DNA of 64,000 nucleotides from Clostridium puniceum (GTDB lineage: Bacteria; Bacillota; Clostridia; Clostridiales; Clostridiaceae). Both the position numbers and the translations under genes were made by a program. Position 1 is the first letter of the stretch. Every line of letters starts with the position of its first letter. The notes below the pieces were generated by a model that made no database searches, was not told the DNA's origin, and saw nothing but the letters and a program-made list of their open reading frames with translations. Below, piece by piece: positions 25,768-35,460 of the stretch. Location of the stretch: positions 62,001-126,000 of the forward strand of contig NZ_LZZM01000099.1 in the NCBI RefSeq assembly GCF_002006345.1, in the 5' to 3' direction.

Positions 25768-26121
25768 TAAATCATAGTAAATTAATAAGAATAATAGGAA
25801 TATTTTTTATAATGTAAATGCAGTGAAAGGAAGAAGTATATTAAGGAAAATTTTCAGAGAGGAATTCTTGAAAGAGCTGAAAGGAATTTTAAATGGAACT
25901 TAATAGAATGCATCCCAGAGCACTAAGTTGAAATTACAGCATATTCAAAAAATGCCAGGTCAGTCTCCTAGTTATTTTTTGATCATGCTTAAAAAGTAGG
26001 CTTAGCAGGAGTGCCTGATATAGCACAAAGAGATTTTATGCATAACAATTTTAGCATAATAATCAGAGTGGGACCGCGGATATATTCTGCCTCTGTGTAA
26101 TAATAGAGGCAGTTTTATTTT
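25768..26121 (+). ncRNA. T-box leader, probably cysteine-specific
   Basis: The T-box core AGAGTGGGACCGCGG is at 26065-26079. It is followed by a terminator stem TGCCTCT/AGAGGCA (26088-26111) and a T run. Upstream, stem I has an AGTA-type bulge sequence, an AGAGAGG segment and, on its 3' side, GAATGCATC. There TGC (25909-25911) sits right after GAA and before a purine, where specifier codons lie, so uncharged tRNA-Cys is the likely ligand. When cysteine runs short the tRNA would stabilise the antiterminator and allow transcription of the yezD-like and larE-like genes. Confidence 0.85.
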
Positions 26122-26215
26122 GGAAAGAACTATGCTTTGAATAATTAAATTAATGTTCAGAATAAGTTTTAAGTTAATTACAAAATATGGGCTATACAAA
26201 TAAATTTATAAACAT

Positions 26216-26238
26216 AAATTGTATAATAATTACAATTT
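26216..26238. promoter_or_regulatory. Inverted repeat, possible operator
   Basis: AAATTGTA and TACAATTT form perfect 8-base arms around a 7-base spacer, in an AT-rich stretch about 60 bases before the yezD-like gene. It could bind a dimeric repressor. No regulator is assigned. Confidence 0.35.
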
Positions 26239-26295
26239 GTCATAAAAATTAATATAATAAATTTTTATAATTAAAAAAATTGGGGGGATAAACTT

Positions 26296-26445
26296 ATGGC
26301 AATTAATGGTAAAGAAATAGAAAATAAAAAACTTGAAGAAATACTGAAGATGATTGATAAAATAAGATATGGATCTATAACTTTAATTATACAAGATGGT
26401 GTAATCATACAAGTAGATAAAAATGAAAAAATAAGAATGAAATAA
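26296..26445 (+). CDS. YezD-like small protein (DUF2292)
   Basis: 49 residues: an N-terminal helix (NKKLEEILKMIDKI) followed by the family signature IRYGSITLIIQDGVIIQVDK and a basic end. This matches the YezD/DUF2292 family, small proteins often encoded beside sulfur assimilation genes; their exact role is not known. A GGGGGG ribosome site lies before the ATG. The Cys T-box upstream supports a sulfur role. Only 37 bp separate it from the larE-like gene. Confidence 0.7.
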   Translation: MAINGKEIENKKLEEILKMIDKIRYGSITLIIQDGVIIQVDKNEKIRMK

Positions 26446-26482
26446 TTAAAATTAAAATTTAACAAAAATAGGAGAAAGAAAT

Positions 26483-27313
26483 ATGTTAGTTGAAGAAAAA
26501 TATAGATTACTTAAAGATGTAATAGAGAAAAAAAGAGCGCAGCTATAGCTTTCTCAGGAGGTGTTGACAGCACTTTTCTTTTAAAAGTAGCTAAGGAAAT
26601 TTTAGGAGATAAATTAATTGCAGTTACCGCAACATCTTCTACCTATCCAGAAAGAGAATTAAGGGGGCAATTAAATATTCTGAAAATATTGGAGTTAAGC
26701 ATATAATAATTTCTTCAGAGGAATTAGAAATTGAAGGTTTTGCCAATAATCCTGAAAATAGATGCTATTATTGTAAGAAAGAGCTTTATACAAAAATTAA
26801 AAATATTGCTTCAGAAAATGGAGTAGATTACGTATTTGATGGGTCAAATCTTGATGATATAGGAGACTACAGACCAGGAATGCAGGCAGCCAAAGAACTT
26901 GATGTAGTAAGCCCATTAAAAGAAGCAGGACTGACTAAAAAGGATATAAGGGAATTATCGAAGGAGCTTGGACTTCCAACTTGGAATAAACCTTCTTTTG
27001 CTTGTTTGTCTTCTAGATTTCCTTATGGAAATAAGATAACTTTGTCTAAGTTAAATATGGTAGACAAAGCTGAACAATTTCTTTTAGATATGGGTATAAC
27101 TCAAGTAAGAGTGAGACACCATGGAGAGATTGCAAGGATAGAAATAGAGTCATCTGAAAGAGAAATTTTTTTTGATATAGAAATAATGAATCGTATAGGT
27201 AACGAATTAAAAAAATTGGATTTACTTATGTTACTTTAGACCTGATTGGTTATAGAACAGGAAGTATGAATGAGAATTTATCCCAAGAAGAAAAAATGCA
27301 TAAGAATGCTTGA
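26483..27313 (+). pseudogene. larE: LarE-like ATP-dependent sacrificial sulfur transferase, three frameshifts
   Basis: Three frames must be joined to read the protein. Parts: MLVEEKYRLLKDVIEKKRA, then AIAFSGGVDSTFLLKVA (PP-loop), then RCYYCKKELY and DGSNLDDIGDYRPG, then FACLSSRFPYG, whose Cys aligns with the sacrificial Cys of LarE, and finally GYRTGSMNENL. Breaks are near 26540 (GCGCAGC), 26665 (run of G) and 27215 (run of A); each is repaired by adding one base. All three are one-base losses, two of them in homopolymers, so sequencing error is possible as well as true decay. LarE supplies sulfur for the lactate racemase nickel-pincer cofactor, and relatives act in other sulfur transfers. 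Confidence 0.8.
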
Positions 27314-27341
27314 AAAATAATTAATAAATTTTAAAAAGTTA

Positions 27342-27370
27342 TTGACAAATATAATTAAAAAGCATATATT
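27342..27370 (+). promoter_or_regulatory. Promoter of the NifH-like operon
   Basis: TTGACA at 27342-27347, a 17-base spacer, TATATT at 27365-27370. Start would be near 27377. Confidence 0.8.
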
Positions 27371-27376
27371 ATAAAA

Positions 27377-27492
27377 AAACACAGTAAACTAATAAGAATA
27401 AGCGGAAATATAAACCAGATATTTTAAGTAAATCTGACTGGAAAACCAGAGGATATACTTCTAAGTAATAGAAGTATATCCTCTTTTCTTTT
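27377..27492 (+). promoter_or_regulatory. Leader with CTGACTGG hairpin and terminator (attenuator 4)
   Basis: CTGACTGGAAAACCAGAGG at 27434-27452. AGAGGATATACTTCT (27448-27462) pairs with AGAAGTATATCCTCT (27470-27484), followed by TTTTCTTTTT, a strong terminator. The transcript's 5' end AGTAAACTAATAAGAATAA nearly equals the 5' end of the T-box transcript at 25776. The remaining leader to 27707 holds a GAGGAGG without a start codon and no gene. Expected to control the NifH-like gene at 27708. Confidence 0.75.
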
Positions 27493-27686
27493 TGATTAAT
27501 AACTAAAAATAAACGAGGAGGAAGAAAAGTCTTATTCTCATATCTAATTTGCAAGAAAACTTAAAATAGGAATTAATTAAATTCACAGATTAAGAATGAG
27601 AAATACTTTAGGCATATGAAAAATAAGAAGTGGAAGACACGATTTATATTTTGAAATATACCATACATAAAGTTTTTAATAAATAA

Positions 27687-28559
<873 letters not shown>

Positions 28560-28666
28560 TTTTGGAAACATAATTATTGGAGAAAATGAGATAACTAAGT
28601 TAAATAGAAAAGGACTTAGAAATTAGTGTGACAGTAGTTCCAGCATTCTAAAAGGGGAGAAAAGAT

Positions 28667-29014
28667 ATGTCGTATAAAATAGCATTTGCAAGCAGTGATG
28701 GAAAAGTTGTTAATCAACATTTTGGAAGAACGAAGAAATTTTTAATAGTTGAAATAGAAAATAAAGATTATAAATATGTTGAAGCCAGAGTTAATGAACC
28801 ATCTTGTCAAGATTTTCAACATACTGAAGAATCAATGAATAGATCTATTGAATTAATATTAGATTGCAAAGCAGTTTTTGTTGCTAGAATAGGACAAGGT
28901 GCTTTAGCTCAAGTTGAAGCTAAGGGAATAAAAGGAATTGAAGCGCCATATTTTATTGAAGATATAATAGATAAAATATTAAATTCAAAGGTGAATATTC
29001 TAAATATATATTAA
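28667..29014 (+). CDS. NifX/NifB C-terminal-type dinitrogenase cofactor-binding protein
   Basis: 115 residues of the Nif-cofactor carrier fold: 'KIAFASSDGKVVNQHFGRTK' at the N-terminus, with the His of HFGR, and 'AVFVARIGQGALAQVEAKGI' (~66-85). NifX, NafY and the C-terminal domain of many NifB proteins share this fold and hold Fe-S cofactor precursors. The neighbouring NifB-like protein lacks that C-terminal domain, so this gene supplies it as a separate chain. AGGGGAG precedes the ATG. Confidence 0.85.
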   Translation: MSYKIAFASSDGKVVNQHFGRTKKFLIVEIENKDYKYVEARVNEPSCQDFQHTEESMNRSIELILDCKAVFVARIGQGALAQVEAKGIKGIEAPYFIEDIIDKILNSKVNILNIY

Positions 29015-29095
29015 TGAGAAAATTTAAAATTAAATTATAGAATTAAACTTATAAAATAAAGTTTAGTTAAAGTCAACAAAAGGAAGTGAATTAAA

Positions 29096-29968
29096 TTGGG
29101 TAATTTTGATCATCTTGCAAAAACTCATCCATGCTTAGGAGGAGAAGCACATTTTAAATATGGAAGAATACACTTACCAGTAAGTCCTTCTTGTAATATA
29201 CAATGTAAGTTTTGCAAAAGAGGATTTAATAAATCAGAGGTACGTCCAGGAGTAAGTTCACTGCTGCTTACTCCAGAAGAGGCAGTTAATACAATAAGAA
29301 AAGCATTAACGTTATGTCCAGAAATTAGCGTTGTCGGAATCGCAGGGCCAGGAGATACACTTGCAACTGATCATGCTCTTGAAACTTTTAGTTTAGTAAA
29401 AAAGGAATTTCCACACCTTATTAATTGTTTAAGTACTAATGGATTAAGATTAGAAGAAAAAGCTGAAAAAATTGTGGAAGCAGGTGTACAAACTATAACA
29501 GTAACTGTTAATGCCATAGATGCGAGAATACAAAAAGATATATGTTCCTTTGTAATTGATGGCAATGGAAAAAAATTAGAAGGAGAAGAAGGCGCACGAA
29601 AATTAATAGATGCACAACTTAGAGGAATTAAGAAAATTAGTGAATTAGGAGTTATAGTTAAAATAAATAGTGTTTTAATTCCAGGGATAAATGATGAGCA
29701 TATTAAGGAAATAGCTAGAGTAACTAGAGAATTAGGTGCTTCAATATTAAATATTATTCCATTAATTCCACAAAATGAGTTATCTCATCTAAAAGCACCA
29801 ACATGTGTGCTTTTAGAAAAGTGTAGAGGTGAGGCAGGAGAATATCTTGATGTATTTAGGCATTGTAAGCATTGTAGAGCAGATGCCTGCGGAGTGCCAG
29901 GTAAAAATCAAGATATACATGGTCAATTATATGATAAAGAAGTAGTAGAAACTTTTTCTCATGGTTAG
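29096..29968 (+). CDS. NifB-like radical SAM cofactor maturase
   Basis: 290 residues. Radical-SAM cluster motif SCNIQCKFCKRGF (CxxxCxxC, ~33-45), the NifB-specific opening 'THPCLGGEAH', and the C-terminal 'KHCRADACGVPG', which matches the CRADA motif of NifB. NifB builds the carbide-containing 8Fe core (NifB-co) from two 4Fe-4S clusters. Its presence without nifE, nifN or nifV implies that the component-1 proteins use an all-iron NifB-co-like cluster with no molybdenum or homocitrate (inference). Start TTG with AGGAAGTG at 29081-29088. Confidence 0.9.
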   Translation: MGNFDHLAKTHPCLGGEAHFKYGRIHLPVSPSCNIQCKFCKRGFNKSEVRPGVSSLLLTPEEAVNTIRKALTLCPEISVVGIAGPGDTLATDHALETFSLVKKEFPHLINCLSTNGLRLEEKAEKIVEAGVQTITVTVNAIDARIQKDICSFVIDGNGKKLEGEEGARKLIDAQLRGIKKISELGVIVKINSVLIPGINDEHIKEIARVTRELGASILNIIPLIPQNELSHLKAPTCVLLEKCRGEAGEYLDVFRHCKHCRADACGVPGKNQDIHGQLYDKEVVETFSHG

Positions 29969-30183
29969 AAATATGGTCATAGAAGAATAATCATTTATTA
30001 TAAAAGAAAAATTTATATGCTTTATTTTATAATAGATGGAATAGAAATTTTGCTAAGTTAAAACAGAGTAAACAAATAGGAATGATTGAAGAAGTTTGTA
30101 ATTCTATAATTAGTAAATTTCAGACATTAATGAAATAGAAAGTGTATTAAATTATGAAATGTCTTTAGATGAGGGGGAGAAAA
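29969..30183 (+). other. Gap between NifB-like and MccB-like genes with a gene scrap
   Basis: A start-less open stretch reads NRNFAKLKQSKQIGMIEEVC then NSIISKFQTLMK and stops near 30136. I cannot assign it; it looks like a remnant. No terminator or attenuator motif is evident. Confidence 0.3.
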
Positions 30184-31344
30184 ATGAGAATAGAATCATT
30201 ATTAATTCATGGTGCAATTGATGGAGACGAGACAACAGGAGCAGTAAATGTTCCTATATATCAAACCTCCACATATAAGCAAGAAGAATTAGGTAAAAAT
30301 AAAGGATATGAATATTCAAGAACAGGAAACCCAACAAGGGAAGCATTAGAAAAAACTATTGCCTTATTGGAAAGCGGAACAGGAGGCCTTGCATTTAGCA
30401 GTGGAATGGCTGCAATTACAGCTATTTTATCTTTATTTAAAAGTGGGGACAAAATAATAATACCAAGCAATCTTTACGGAGGAACTTTTAGAGTAATTGA
30501 TAAGATATTTAAAAATTTCAATATTCAATATGAAATAGTTGATTTTTCAAGATTAAGTGATGTTAAAAGAATTTTAGAGAGCAATAAAAAATTTTCTAAG
30601 ATAAAGGCTGTGCTAATAGAAACACCTACGAATCCGCTTATGGATATTACCGATATTGAAGAGGTTAGTAAACTTGCAAAAAAATATGGAGCATTAACTG
30701 TTGTAGACAATACATTTATGTCCCCATACTTGCAACGACCATTAGAGCTTGGGGCTGATATAGTAGTTCATAGTGCAACTAAATATTTGGGTGGACATAG
30801 TAATGTAGTGGCTGGCTTGATAGCTGTAAATGATAATGAACTTTGGGATAAATTACATTTCATACAAAATTCTACTGGTGGAGTACTTGGACCATTTGAC
30901 TCTTTTATATTGCTTCAAGGTATAAAAACCTTAGGGATTAGATTAGATAGACATAATCAAAATGCAGAGAAAATAGCAGAATTTTTAGCACAAAGTGAAT
31001 ATGTTTCAAAAATTTATTATCCAGGTTTAAAGGATTCTAAAGGATATGAAATTCATAAAAAACAAGCTTCAGGATTTGGCGGAGTATTATCTTTTGTTAT
31101 TAATGAAAAAATTGATTATAAAAAATTCTTAAGTTCATTAAAGCTTATAACGTTAGGAGAAAGTTTAGGTGGAGTAGAATCTTTAATATGTCATCCAGCA
31201 ACTATGACTCATGCTGCAATCCCTTATAAAATAAGGCAAGAAGTTGGTATAGTTGATAATTTAGTAAGATTATCAGTTGGAATTGAAAATATTGAAGATT
31301 TATTAGAAGACTTAAACAATGGATTTAAGGAGAGCATAGTATGA
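30184..31344 (+). CDS. mccB: PLP-dependent Cys/Met metabolism enzyme (cystathionine gamma-lyase/synthase, MccB-like)
   Basis: 386 residues from ATG 30184 (AGGGGGAG upstream; an ATG at 30169 overlaps that site). The PLP lysine lies in HSATKYLGGHSNVVAG (~199-214) and 'YSRTGNPTREALE' (~43-55) is the cofactor and substrate landmark. Homologues include cystathionine gamma-lyase (MccB), methionine gamma-lyase and O-acetylhomoserine sulfhydrylase, which cannot be told apart safely by eye. The order followed by an MccA-type gene is that of the clostridial mccB-mccA pair, favouring reverse transsulfuration to cysteine. A sulfhydrylase using methanethiol from a methylthio-alkane-reductase-like enzyme is the main alternative. 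Its stop overlaps the next start. Confidence 0.8.
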   Translation: MRIESLLIHGAIDGDETTGAVNVPIYQTSTYKQEELGKNKGYEYSRTGNPTREALEKTIALLESGTGGLAFSSGMAAITAILSLFKSGDKIIIPSNLYGGTFRVIDKIFKNFNIQYEIVDFSRLSDVKRILESNKKFSKIKAVLIETPTNPLMDITDIEEVSKLAKKYGALTVVDNTFMSPYLQRPLELGADIVVHSATKYLGGHSNVVAGLIAVNDNELWDKLHFIQNSTGGVLGPFDSFILLQGIKTLGIRLDRHNQNAEKIAEFLAQSEYVSKIYYPGLKDSKGYEIHKKQASGFGGVLSFVINEKIDYKKFLSSLKLITLGESLGGVESLICHPATMTHAAIPYKIRQEVGIVDNLVRLSVGIENIEDLLEDLNNGFKESIV

Positions 31345-32255
31345 ATTACGTAAGTGATGTAAAGGAACTTATAGGAAATACGCCTTTAATAAAGCTTAAT
31401 CATATTGATGTGAAAGAAAATGTTAATATATTTGCTAAACTAGAATGCTTCAATCCTGGTGGGAGTATAAAGGATAGAATTGGTGTCACCATGATTGAAG
31501 GTGCTGAAAGAAAAGGAATTTTAAAAAAGGGATATACAATAATTGATGCAACAGCAGGAAATACTGGCCTCGGAATAGCATTGGCTGCAATAAATAGAGG
31601 ATATAATATAATTTTTGTAGTACCAACAAAGTTTTCTATAGAAAAGCAAAAATTGATTAAAGCTTTAGGTGCTAAAATAGTAAATACCCCTGATGAAGAA
31701 GGAATGCTTGGAGCAATAAAGAAAGCAGAACAATTACTAAAAGAAATTCCACGCAGCATTAGCTTAGAACAATTTCAAAATGCTGATAATCCTTTAGCTC
31801 ATTATGAAACAACTGCACCAGAGATATATGAAGCATTAGAAGGTCAGATAAGATACTTTGTAGCAGGTGCAGGAAGTGGAGGTACATTTACTGGAATTGT
31901 TAAATATTTAAAGGAAAAGAATAAAAACATTCAAGGTATATTAGTGGATCCAGAAGGTTCAACTATGTTTGGTGGAGAGCATAAAAACTACAAAATAGAG
32001 GGTATTGGGAATGATTTTGTACCTAAAACAATGGACATATATTTAGTAGATAAGGTTATAAAGGTTAATGATGACGAAGCTTTTAAAACCGTAAGGTTAT
32101 TAGCTAAAAAGGAAGGTTTAATAGTTGGATCATCATCTGGAGCAATACTTGCAGCAGCGCTAAAGCTTTCCAAGGAAATAGAAAGTGGAAATATAGTTGT
32201 TGTATTTCCAGATAGAGGAGATAGGTATTTAAGTACTACTTTATTTGATGAATAA
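31341..32255 (+). CDS. mccA: Cysteine synthase family protein (MccA / cystathionine beta-synthase type)
   Basis: 304 residues, fold-type II PLP enzyme. PLP lysine in GGSIKDRIG (~38-46), 'ATAGNTGLGIALA' (~70-82) and the phosphate loop 'GAGSGGTFTG' (~173-182). The region after the PLP Lys and the serine-rich 'VGSSSGA' near 265 are typical. It makes cysteine from O-acetylserine and sulfide, or cystathionine from homocysteine. The ATGA overlap with the gene at 30184 means the two are co-translated. Attenuator 5 follows it. Confidence 0.85.
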   Translation: MNYVSDVKELIGNTPLIKLNHIDVKENVNIFAKLECFNPGGSIKDRIGVTMIEGAERKGILKKGYTIIDATAGNTGLGIALAAINRGYNIIFVVPTKFSIEKQKLIKALGAKIVNTPDEEGMLGAIKKAEQLLKEIPRSISLEQFQNADNPLAHYETTAPEIYEALEGQIRYFVAGAGSGGTFTGIVKYLKEKNKNIQGILVDPEGSTMFGGEHKNYKIEGIGNDFVPKTMDIYLVDKVIKVNDDEAFKTVRLLAKKEGLIVGSSSGAILAAALKLSKEIESGNIVVVFPDRGDRYLSTTLFDE

Positions 32256-32294
32256 AAAAGTATCAAGATAAAGTTAGAAAATATATTTAAAGAA

Positions 32295-32370
32295 GTTGAC
32301 TAGAAAACTTGAGACTGAGTTTCTTGAATTACACAAGATGTATGTATAAGAAATTCAGTTTTATTATTTA
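32295..32370 (+). promoter_or_regulatory. CTGACTAG-type hairpin and terminator inside the operon (attenuator 5, divergent)
   Basis: GTTGACTAGAAAACTTGAG at 32295-32313 is the least conserved copy of the motif. ACTGAGTTTCTT (32314-32325) pairs with AAGAAATTCAGT (32348-32359), followed by TTTATTATTT. It sits between the mccA-like and NifD-like genes, so it would set the amount of pair C relative to the upstream NifH/NifB genes. Confidence 0.6.
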
Positions 32371-32454
32371 CAGTTAAGTTTGTAATTAATCTAAGAAAAT
32401 AAAGAAATTGAGTTAACGTTACTATTTAGAAGTTAATTTTAGGAGGTATCAAAT

Positions 32455-33987
32455 ATGGCAAATAAAAAGATCAATTTGAATATTCCAGAAGTTCAAAGCC
32501 GAGAACAAAGGCTTGGAACAATTATTGCATGGGATGGAAAAGCATCAGAATTATCTAAACAATCTGCTTATGAACGCAGAGGATGTGAGGGAAAAGGTAA
32601 ACAATGTAGACTTTGTGAAGTAAAAGGACCTTTTACGCAAGGATCAGTATGTAGTGAACAAATGGTTGAGTGTCAAGCTGGTAATATTAGAGATGCAGTA
32701 CTTATTCAACATTCACCAATAGGTTGTGGTGTAGGTCAAATACCATACAATTCAATTTACCGTAATGGGCTTTCACTTAGAAACTTGCCAGTGGAAAATA
32801 TAAGAATAATTTGTACCAATTTAGATGAGAGCGATATGGTATTTGGAGGCGTAAAAAAATTAAAGCAATCAATTAAAGACGCTTACGAAAGATATAATCC
32901 TAAGGCTATTTTTTTAGGAACATCTTGTGCAACTGGAATTATCGGAGAAGATATGGAAAGTGTAGCTAATCAGGCAGAAGAGGAACTTGGTATACCTATA
33001 ATTCCACTTACTTGTGAAGGTTTTAGATCAAAACATTGGAGTACAGGCTTCGATGCGACTCAACATGGAATACTTAGAAAAATTGTGCGTAGAAATCCTA
33101 AAAAACAAGAGGATTTAATTAATGTTATAAATCTTTGGGGGTCTGACGTATTTACTCCAATGCTTGCTGAATTAGGATTAAGAGTAAATTATGTTGTAGA
33201 TTTAGCAACAGTAGAGGATCTCGCACAGCTTTCAGAAGCAACTGCAACAGTAGGTTTTTGTTATACTTTATCATCATATATGGCAGCAGCACTTGAACAA
33301 GAATTTAATGTTCCAGAAATTAAAGCACCTCAACCTTATGGATTTGCAGGGACAGATGCTTGGTTACGTGAAATAGCAAGGGTTACACATAGAGAAAAAC
33401 TCGCAGAAGTTTATATTCAAAAAGAACATGAAAGAATAAAACCTAAATTAGAAGGGCTTAGAGAAAAGCTTAAAGGGGTGAAAGGTTATGTTGCAACAGG
33501 ATCAGCTTATGCACATGGATTAATTACTGTTTTAAGGGAACTTGGTGTTGAAGTAAATGGATCTTTAGTTTTCCATCATGATCCAGTTTATGATAGTGGA
33601 GATCCAAAACAGGATTCTCTTAAATTTTTAATAGATAATTATGATGATGTACCGTCATTTAGTGTAAGTAATAGGCAACAATATCAATTTTATGGACTCC
33701 TAAAAAAAACGACTCCGGATTTTATATTGATTAGACACAATGGACTTGCACCTTTAGCTTCTAGGTTAGGAATACCAGCAGCTCCACTTGGAGATGAACA
33801 CCTTGCTATTGGATATGAGGGAATGATTAATTTGGGAGAAGCTGTTTTAGATGTTCTTGCACATAAAAAATTCCATCAAGATCTTAAAGAGCATGTTAAA
33901 TTGCCCTATACAAAGTGGTGGCTTGATCAAGAAGATCCTTATATACTTGCAAAAAAACCAGAAATGTTGAATGAAAAAATATTATGA
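32455..33987 (+). CDS. Nitrogenase-like component 1, NifD-like subunit (pair C)
   Basis: 510 residues. P-cluster cysteine positions C66 (SVCSEQ), C91 (SPIGCG) and C158 (GTSCATG); cofactor Cys candidate C269 in VGFCYTLSSYM. The His position reads IGYEG. Unlike pairs A and B it has an N-terminal Cys-rich insert with C44, C51 and C54 (CX6CX2C), which could bind another metal or cluster. Linked in one operon to NifH-, NifX- and NifB-like and PLP genes, it has the marBHDK-type gene set, so this pair is the best candidate for a methylthio-alkane reductase-like enzyme. AGGAGG precedes the ATG. Confidence 0.87.
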   Translation: MANKKINLNIPEVQSREQRLGTIIAWDGKASELSKQSAYERRGCEGKGKQCRLCEVKGPFTQGSVCSEQMVECQAGNIRDAVLIQHSPIGCGVGQIPYNSIYRNGLSLRNLPVENIRIICTNLDESDMVFGGVKKLKQSIKDAYERYNPKAIFLGTSCATGIIGEDMESVANQAEEELGIPIIPLTCEGFRSKHWSTGFDATQHGILRKIVRRNPKKQEDLINVINLWGSDVFTPMLAELGLRVNYVVDLATVEDLAQLSEATATVGFCYTLSSYMAAALEQEFNVPEIKAPQPYGFAGTDAWLREIARVTHREKLAEVYIQKEHERIKPKLEGLREKLKGVKGYVATGSAYAHGLITVLRELGVEVNGSLVFHHDPVYDSGDPKQDSLKFLIDNYDDVPSFSVSNRQQYQFYGLLKKTTPDFILIRHNGLAPLASRLGIPAAPLGDEHLAIGYEGMINLGEAVLDVLAHKKFHQDLKEHVKLPYTKWWLDQEDPYILAKKPEMLNEKIL

Positions 33988-34009
33988 TAAATTTTCAAAG
34001 GAGAATTTT

Positions 34010-35386
34010 ATGAATAGTGATAAAGATATACACAGTGAAATAAAGAAAAATATTACTCAAACAAATTCTATAAATCAAGTGCGTTATGGATGTGCAATAG
34101 GCGCTCTATATAGTGCATCATCAATTCCAGGTGTAATGCCTATTGTAAACTGTGGACCAGGATGTGCAGACAAACAATATATGGGACTTGCTTTTTATAA
34201 TGGATTCCAAGGAGGAGGTTATAGCGGAGGTGCAGTATCACCAAGCTCTAATGCAGGTGAAAATGAAGTTGTATTTGGAGGGGAAAATCGGCTTAGAGAA
34301 TTAATTAAATCTTCTTTAAAAATTATGGAGGCAGATTTATTTGTAGTTCTTACTGGATGTATTGGAGAAATTGTAGGAGATGACGTAGGTGCAGTAGTTG
34401 GGGAATTTCAGAAAAAAGGAGCACCTATAGTATATGCAGATACAGGTGGATTCAAAGGGAATAATTTTATAGGACATGAACTAGTTACAAAAGCTATTAT
34501 AGATCAATATGTAGGAGAGTATGATGGAGAAAAAGAAGAGAGGTTGGTAAATGTGTGGTCACTTTTACCTTATCAAAATACTTTTTGGCGTGGAGATCTT
34601 ACGGAAATAAAACGTGTACTAGAAGGAGCTGGTCTTAAAGTTAATATTTTATTTGGACCAGAATCGAAAGGTGTAAGTGAGTGGAAAGATATACCTAAAG
34701 CTCAATTTAATTTAGTACTTTCTCCTTGGCTTGGTTTAGATACAGCAAAGCATTTAGAAAGAAAGTACGGACAACCTTTCTTGCACATTCCAACCATACC
34801 TATTGGAGCAAAGGAAACAAGTCAATTTTTGCATAAGGTAGTAGATTTTGCAGGTATTGATAAAGAAAAAAGTGAAGAATTTATAAGAAATGAAGAAAAA
34901 GATTACTATTATTATTTAGAGCATTTTGCGGATTTTTATGCAGAATATTGGTGGGGATTACCTGCTAAATATGCAGTAGTAGGAGATAGTGCTTATAATA
35001 TAGCTCTTAATAAATTTTTAGTAAATCAGCTTGGACTAATCCCTGCTAAGCAAATAATTACAGAAAATCCACCAGAGCAATATAGAAAAGATATTGCCAG
35101 TGAGTACAGAAATTTAGCGGAAGATGTATCTACAGAAGTGGATTTTGTGGAGGATGGATATATAATAAATCAATTGCTAAAGCAAACAGATTTTGGACAT
35201 AAGCCACCTATTATTTTTGGAACTACATGGGAAAGAGATACAGCAAAAGAATTAAAAGGAGCAATTATTGAAGTAGGCTTTCCGACTTCTTATGAGGTAG
35301 TTTTATCTAGATCCTATGTAGGGTATAGAGGTGCTCTTAATTTACTAGAAAAAATTTATACAACAGCAATTAGTGCAAGTGCATAA
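34010..35386 (+). CDS. Nitrogenase-like component 1, NifK-like subunit (pair C)
   Basis: 458 residues from ATG 34010, which has AAAGGAG upstream; a start at 33971 inside the partner gene is less likely. P-cluster cysteines are in VRYGCAIG, NCGPGCAD and LTGCIGEIVGDD. The extra Cys of pairs A and B at the position before 'PSSN' is Ser here (AVSPSSN). 'QLLKQTDFGH' and 'WERDTAKEL' near the C-terminus match the remnant at 2965-3054. Partner of the gene at 32455. Confidence 0.87.
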   Translation: MNSDKDIHSEIKKNITQTNSINQVRYGCAIGALYSASSIPGVMPIVNCGPGCADKQYMGLAFYNGFQGGGYSGGAVSPSSNAGENEVVFGGENRLRELIKSSLKIMEADLFVVLTGCIGEIVGDDVGAVVGEFQKKGAPIVYADTGGFKGNNFIGHELVTKAIIDQYVGEYDGEKEERLVNVWSLLPYQNTFWRGDLTEIKRVLEGAGLKVNILFGPESKGVSEWKDIPKAQFNLVLSPWLGLDTAKHLERKYGQPFLHIPTIPIGAKETSQFLHKVVDFAGIDKEKSEEFIRNEEKDYYYYLEHFADFYAEYWWGLPAKYAVVGDSAYNIALNKFLVNQLGLIPAKQIITENPPEQYRKDIASEYRNLAEDVSTEVDFVEDGYIINQLLKQTDFGHKPPIIFGTTWERDTAKELKGAIIEVGFPTSYEVVLSRSYVGYRGALNLLEKIYTTAISASA

Positions 35387-35401
35387 AATAGAGATATAAA
35401 C

Positions 35402-35460
35402 AAAAGGTATTATTCTCAAATAATGTTTGATTATTTGGAGATAATACTTTCTTTATTCTA
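35402..35460 (+). terminator. Intrinsic terminator ending the NifH-like operon
   Basis: An imperfect stem with arms AAAGGTATTATTCTCAAATAAT and ATTATTTGGAGATAATACTTT is followed by CTTTATT. The rest up to 35757 is AT-rich sequence with no gene. Confidence 0.6.

Noticed and set aside
30169..30183. Upstream ATG as the start of the MccB-like gene
   Set aside because: It lies over the AGGGGGAG ribosome site of the ATG at 30184, which gives the family-typical N-terminus.
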